Source: an uncultured Oscillospiraceae bacterium (GTDB taxonomy: Bacteria > Bacillota > Clostridia > Oscillospirales > Oscillospiraceae). From it: a DNA stretch of 6,387 nucleotides. Location: positions 1 to 6,387 of the forward strand of contig CANRBW010000091.1 in assembly GCA_947628975.1 (NCBI GenBank). The letters run 5' to 3'. The notes under the pieces are model-generated. The model saw nothing but the letters and a program-made list of their open reading frames with translations, did no database searches and was not told where the DNA came from. The translations under genes were made by a program, and so were the position numbers. Shown one piece after another: positions 4,255 to 6,387 of this stretch. The first letter of the stretch is position 1. Every line of letters begins with the position of its first letter.

Positions 4255-5799
4255 ATGCGCATGGCCCAGGCGGAAAACATCATCGAGATGCTCCACATCA
4301 CCAAGGAATTCCCCGGCATCGTCGCCAACGACGACATCACGCTCCAGCTGCGGCGGGGAGAGATCCACGCCCTGCTGGGGGAGAACGGCGCGGGGAAGTC
4401 CACGCTGATGAGCGTCCTCTTCGGCCTCTACCAGCCGGAGAAGGGGACCATCCTGAAAAACGGGGAGGAGGTCCGCATCCACAGCCCCAACGACGCCACC
4501 GCCCTGGGCATCGGCATGGTCCACCAGCACTTCAAACTCATCGAGGTCTTCACCGTCCTGGACAACATCATCCTGGGGGCGGAGACCACCAAATTCGGCT
4601 TTTTGAGCAAGAAAGAGGCCCGGAAGCGGGTGGAGGCCCTGTCGGAGCGGTACGGCCTCCGGGTGGACCTGGACGCCAAGGTGGAGGACATCACCGTGGG
4701 GATGCAGCAGAGGGTGGAGATCCTGAAAATGCTCTACCGGGACAACGAGATCCTCATCTTTGACGAGCCCACCGCCGTCCTCATCCCCCAGGAGATCGAC
4801 GAGCTGATGGCCACCATGAAGGAGTTCGCCCGGGAGGGGAAGTCCATCCTCTTCATCTCCCACAAGCTCAACGAGATCATGGCGGTGGCCGACCGGGTCA
4901 CCGTCCTGCGCAAGGGGAAGTACGTGGGCACGGTGGACACCAAGGACACCGACAAGCAGACCCTGTCCAACATGATGGTGGGCCGCCCGGTCCAGCTGGA
5001 GGTGAACAAGGCCCCCGCCAAGCCGGGGGCGGTGGTGCTGGAGGTGGAGCACTTCACCGTCCCCGCCAAGGGCCAACACAAGCGGGACGCGGTCCACGAC
5101 GTGAGCTTCCAGGTCCGGGCGGGGGAGATCGTCTGCATCGCCGGCATCGACGGCAACGGCCAGACCGAGTTCATCCACGGCCTCACCGGTCTGGACCGGG
5201 CCACCGGCCGGATCACGGTGGAGGGGAAGGACATCGGCCGCGCCTCCATCCGGGAGCGGGGCAAGGAGATGTGCCACATCCCCGAGGACCGGCACAAGCA
5301 CGGGCTGGTGCTGGACTTCACCCTGGAGCAGAACATGGTCCTCCAGCGGTTTCGGGAAAAGCGCTTCCAGAAGGCAGGCTTCATCGACCGCCGGGCGGTG
5401 CGGGCCTACGCCGAACAGCTCATCGAGCGCTTTGACGTCCGCTCCGGCCAGGGGCCGGCCACCGTGGCCCGGTCCATGTCCGGCGGCAACCAGCAAAAGG
5501 CCATCATCGCCAGGGAGCTGGACCGGGACAAGCCGCTGGTGGTGGCGGTCCAGCCCACCCGCGGGCTGGACGTGGGCGCCATCGAGTACATCCACAGCCA
5601 GCTGGTGGCCCAGCGGGACCAGGGCAAGGCCATCTTGCTGGTCTCCCTGGAGCTGGACGAGGTGATGAGCCTGTCCGACCGGATCTTGGTGATGTACGAA
5701 GGGGAGATCGTGGGCGAGCTGGACCCCAAGGCCACCACGGTGCAGGAGCTGGGCCTCTACATGGCGGGGGCCAAGAGAAAGGAGGGCGAGGGCGCGTGA
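4255..5799 (+). CDS. Double-domain ABC transporter ATPase of the BMP-type nucleoside importer (NupO/YufO-like)
   Basis: 514 residues with two fused nucleotide-binding domains, as in sugar/nucleoside importers of the RbsA/YufO type. Domain 1: Walker A GENGAGKST (42-50), a family-type signature VGMQQ (148-152) instead of LSGGQ, Walker B ILIFDEPTA with D170/E171, and switch His203. Domain 2: degenerate Walker A GIDGNGQTE (297-305) lacking the lysine, a good signature SMSGGNQQK (407-415), and Walker B VVAVQPTRGLDVGA (429-442) with Gln at the usual catalytic Glu position. The switch His is replaced in LVSLELDE. This asymmetry is normal for the subfamily, so domain 1 probably provides the intact Walker A. 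It powers uptake from the cytoplasmic face. The ATG at 4255 has AGGA (4244-4247) 7 bases upstream; GTG 4249 and ATG 4261 are alternatives. The stop overlaps the permease start. Confidence 0.95.
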   Translation: MRMAQAENIIEMLHITKEFPGIVANDDITLQLRRGEIHALLGENGAGKSTLMSVLFGLYQPEKGTILKNGEEVRIHSPNDATALGIGMVHQHFKLIEVFTVLDNIILGAETTKFGFLSKKEARKRVEALSERYGLRVDLDAKVEDITVGMQQRVEILKMLYRDNEILIFDEPTAVLIPQEIDELMATMKEFAREGKSILFISHKLNEIMAVADRVTVLRKGKYVGTVDTKDTDKQTLSNMMVGRPVQLEVNKAPAKPGAVVLEVEHFTVPAKGQHKRDAVHDVSFQVRAGEIVCIAGIDGNGQTEFIHGLTGLDRATGRITVEGKDIGRASIRERGKEMCHIPEDRHKHGLVLDFTLEQNMVLQRFREKRFQKAGFIDRRAVRAYAEQLIERFDVRSGQGPATVARSMSGGNQQKAIIARELDRDKPLVVAVQPTRGLDVGAIEYIHSQLVAQRDQGKAILLVSLELDEVMSLSDRILVMYEGEIVGELDPKATTVQELGLYMAGAKRKEGEGA

Positions 5800-6387
5800 A
5801 GGACAAGGCGATCACTCTCTGGAACAAGGACGGGACCAAGTCCATCCTGGCCTCCCTGCTCTCCATCATCATCGGTCTGCTGGTGGGCAGTCTGCTGGTG
5901 CTGATCATGGGCCTGGCCAACCCCGACCTGGGCCCCCGCAGCGCCTGGGACGGCATCCGGCTGGTCTTCCTCGGCCTCTTCTCCACCGGGCGGGACGCCG
6001 CGGGGTCCCTGACCTTCGGCTTCAACCCCGTCAGCATCGGCAACACCCTCTTCCGGGCCACCCCGCTGATCCTCACCGGCCTTTCGGTGGCGGTGGCGTA
6101 CAAGACGGGGCTGTTCAACATCGGCGCGCCGGGGCAGTACCTCATGGGCACCGCCGCCACCCTGGTCATCGCCCTGTCCATCCCCGCCGGGACCATGCCC
6201 AAGCTGGTCATCTGGCTGCTGGCCTTCTTCGGCGGCGTGCTGGCCGGGGCCCTGTGGGGCTGTATCCCCGGCCTGGTCAAGGCCTGCCTCAACATCAACG
6301 AGGTGCTGGCCTGCATCATGACCAACTGGATCGCCGGCAACCTGGTGGCCGCCATCTTTGACGGCAGCCCCTTCCGCAACATGGTGG
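5796..6387 (+). CDS. ABC transporter permease of the BMP-type importer, 5' part (runs off window)
   Basis: 197 residues are visible in an uninterrupted frame to the window edge; family members are about 350 residues. Hydrophobic segments lie at about 16-40, 88-105, 114-132 and 137-158. The motif NIGAPGQYLMG (108-118) corresponds to the NIGxEGQ block of the branched-chain/nucleoside permease superfamily, and NINEVLACIMTNWI (166-179) to its NEV.xxIMxN.I block, which contacts the ATPase. A Pro replaces the usual Glu or similar residue before GQ. The start GTG at 5796 overlaps the ATPase stop as GTGA, with AAAGGAGG (5778-5785) 10 bases upstream, so the two are translationally coupled. It probably forms the membrane channel with a second permease encoded just beyond the window. 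The long N-terminal part (1-85, with an extra loop NPDLGPRSAW) resembles the NupP/YufP-type subunit rather than NupQ/YufQ. Confidence 0.93.
   Translation, partial: MKDKAITLWNKDGTKSILASLLSIIIGLLVGSLLVLIMGLANPDLGPRSAWDGIRLVFLGLFSTGRDAAGSLTFGFNPVSIGNTLFRATPLILTGLSVAVAYKTGLFNIGAPGQYLMGTAATLVIALSIPAGTMPKLVIWLLAFFGGVLAGALWGCIPGLVKACLNINEVLACIMTNWIAGNLVAAIFDGSPFRNMV

Noticed and set aside
1753..5595. A very long open frame on the minus strand (1280 codons) that contains sfsA and continues antisense to the lipoprotein and ATPase genes
   Set aside because: Beyond the sfsA part it reads as a low-complexity His/Val/Gly/Asp-rich sequence, the expected shadow of GC-rich codons on the other strand, and it crosses two promoters and a terminator. 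Only 1753-2430 is real.
5504..6382. Minus-strand open frame antisense to the permease gene
   Set aside because: The plus strand has clear permease motifs in an uninterrupted coupled frame; the antisense product is low-complexity.

Overview
The window looks like chromosomal DNA of a GC-rich, low-density-intergenic Firmicute, most likely a gut clostridium of the Oscillospirales (Flavonifractor/Lawsonibacter-like). This is inference, resting on GC-rich coding sequence combined with clear A/G-rich Shine-Dalgarno sites, near-consensus sigma-A promoters, intrinsic terminators with U-tracts, a gatB-encoded amidotransferase, and a BMP-type nucleoside transporter.

Left part (1-1756, + strand): the 3' part of gatB ends at 862 and is closed by a very strong intrinsic terminator (889-940). 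Only 11 bases later a sigma-A promoter with an extended -10 (952-979) drives a two-gene operon of small membrane proteins. These are a DUF4234-type protein (1015-1365) and a DUF2752-type protein (1355-1756), whose frames overlap by 11 bases.

Middle (1753-2841): sfsA is convergent to that operon, and the two stop codons share the palindrome CTAG. Upstream of sfsA lies a 411-base gene-free region with divergent promoters: one for sfsA (minus strand, 2579-2607) with a leader of about 140 nt that can fold, and one for the lipoprotein gene (plus strand, 2746-2774). A 15-bp palindrome lies between them.

Right part (2842-6387, + strand): a BMP-family (PnrA/TmpC/Med-type) substrate-binding lipoprotein with its own promoter and terminator is followed by a second promoter. 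That promoter drives a double-NBD ABC ATPase and the start of the first permease gene, which overlap by 4 bases (GTGA) and run off the window. Together they form a BMP-type ABC importer whose family precedent is purine nucleoside or other nucleoside uptake. A second permease gene is expected just beyond the window.

I found no mobile element, CRISPR array, tRNA or rRNA, and no convincing new system. The most interesting points are regulatory: the separate transcription units of binding protein and transporter, the structured sfsA leader, and the shared CTAG stop.
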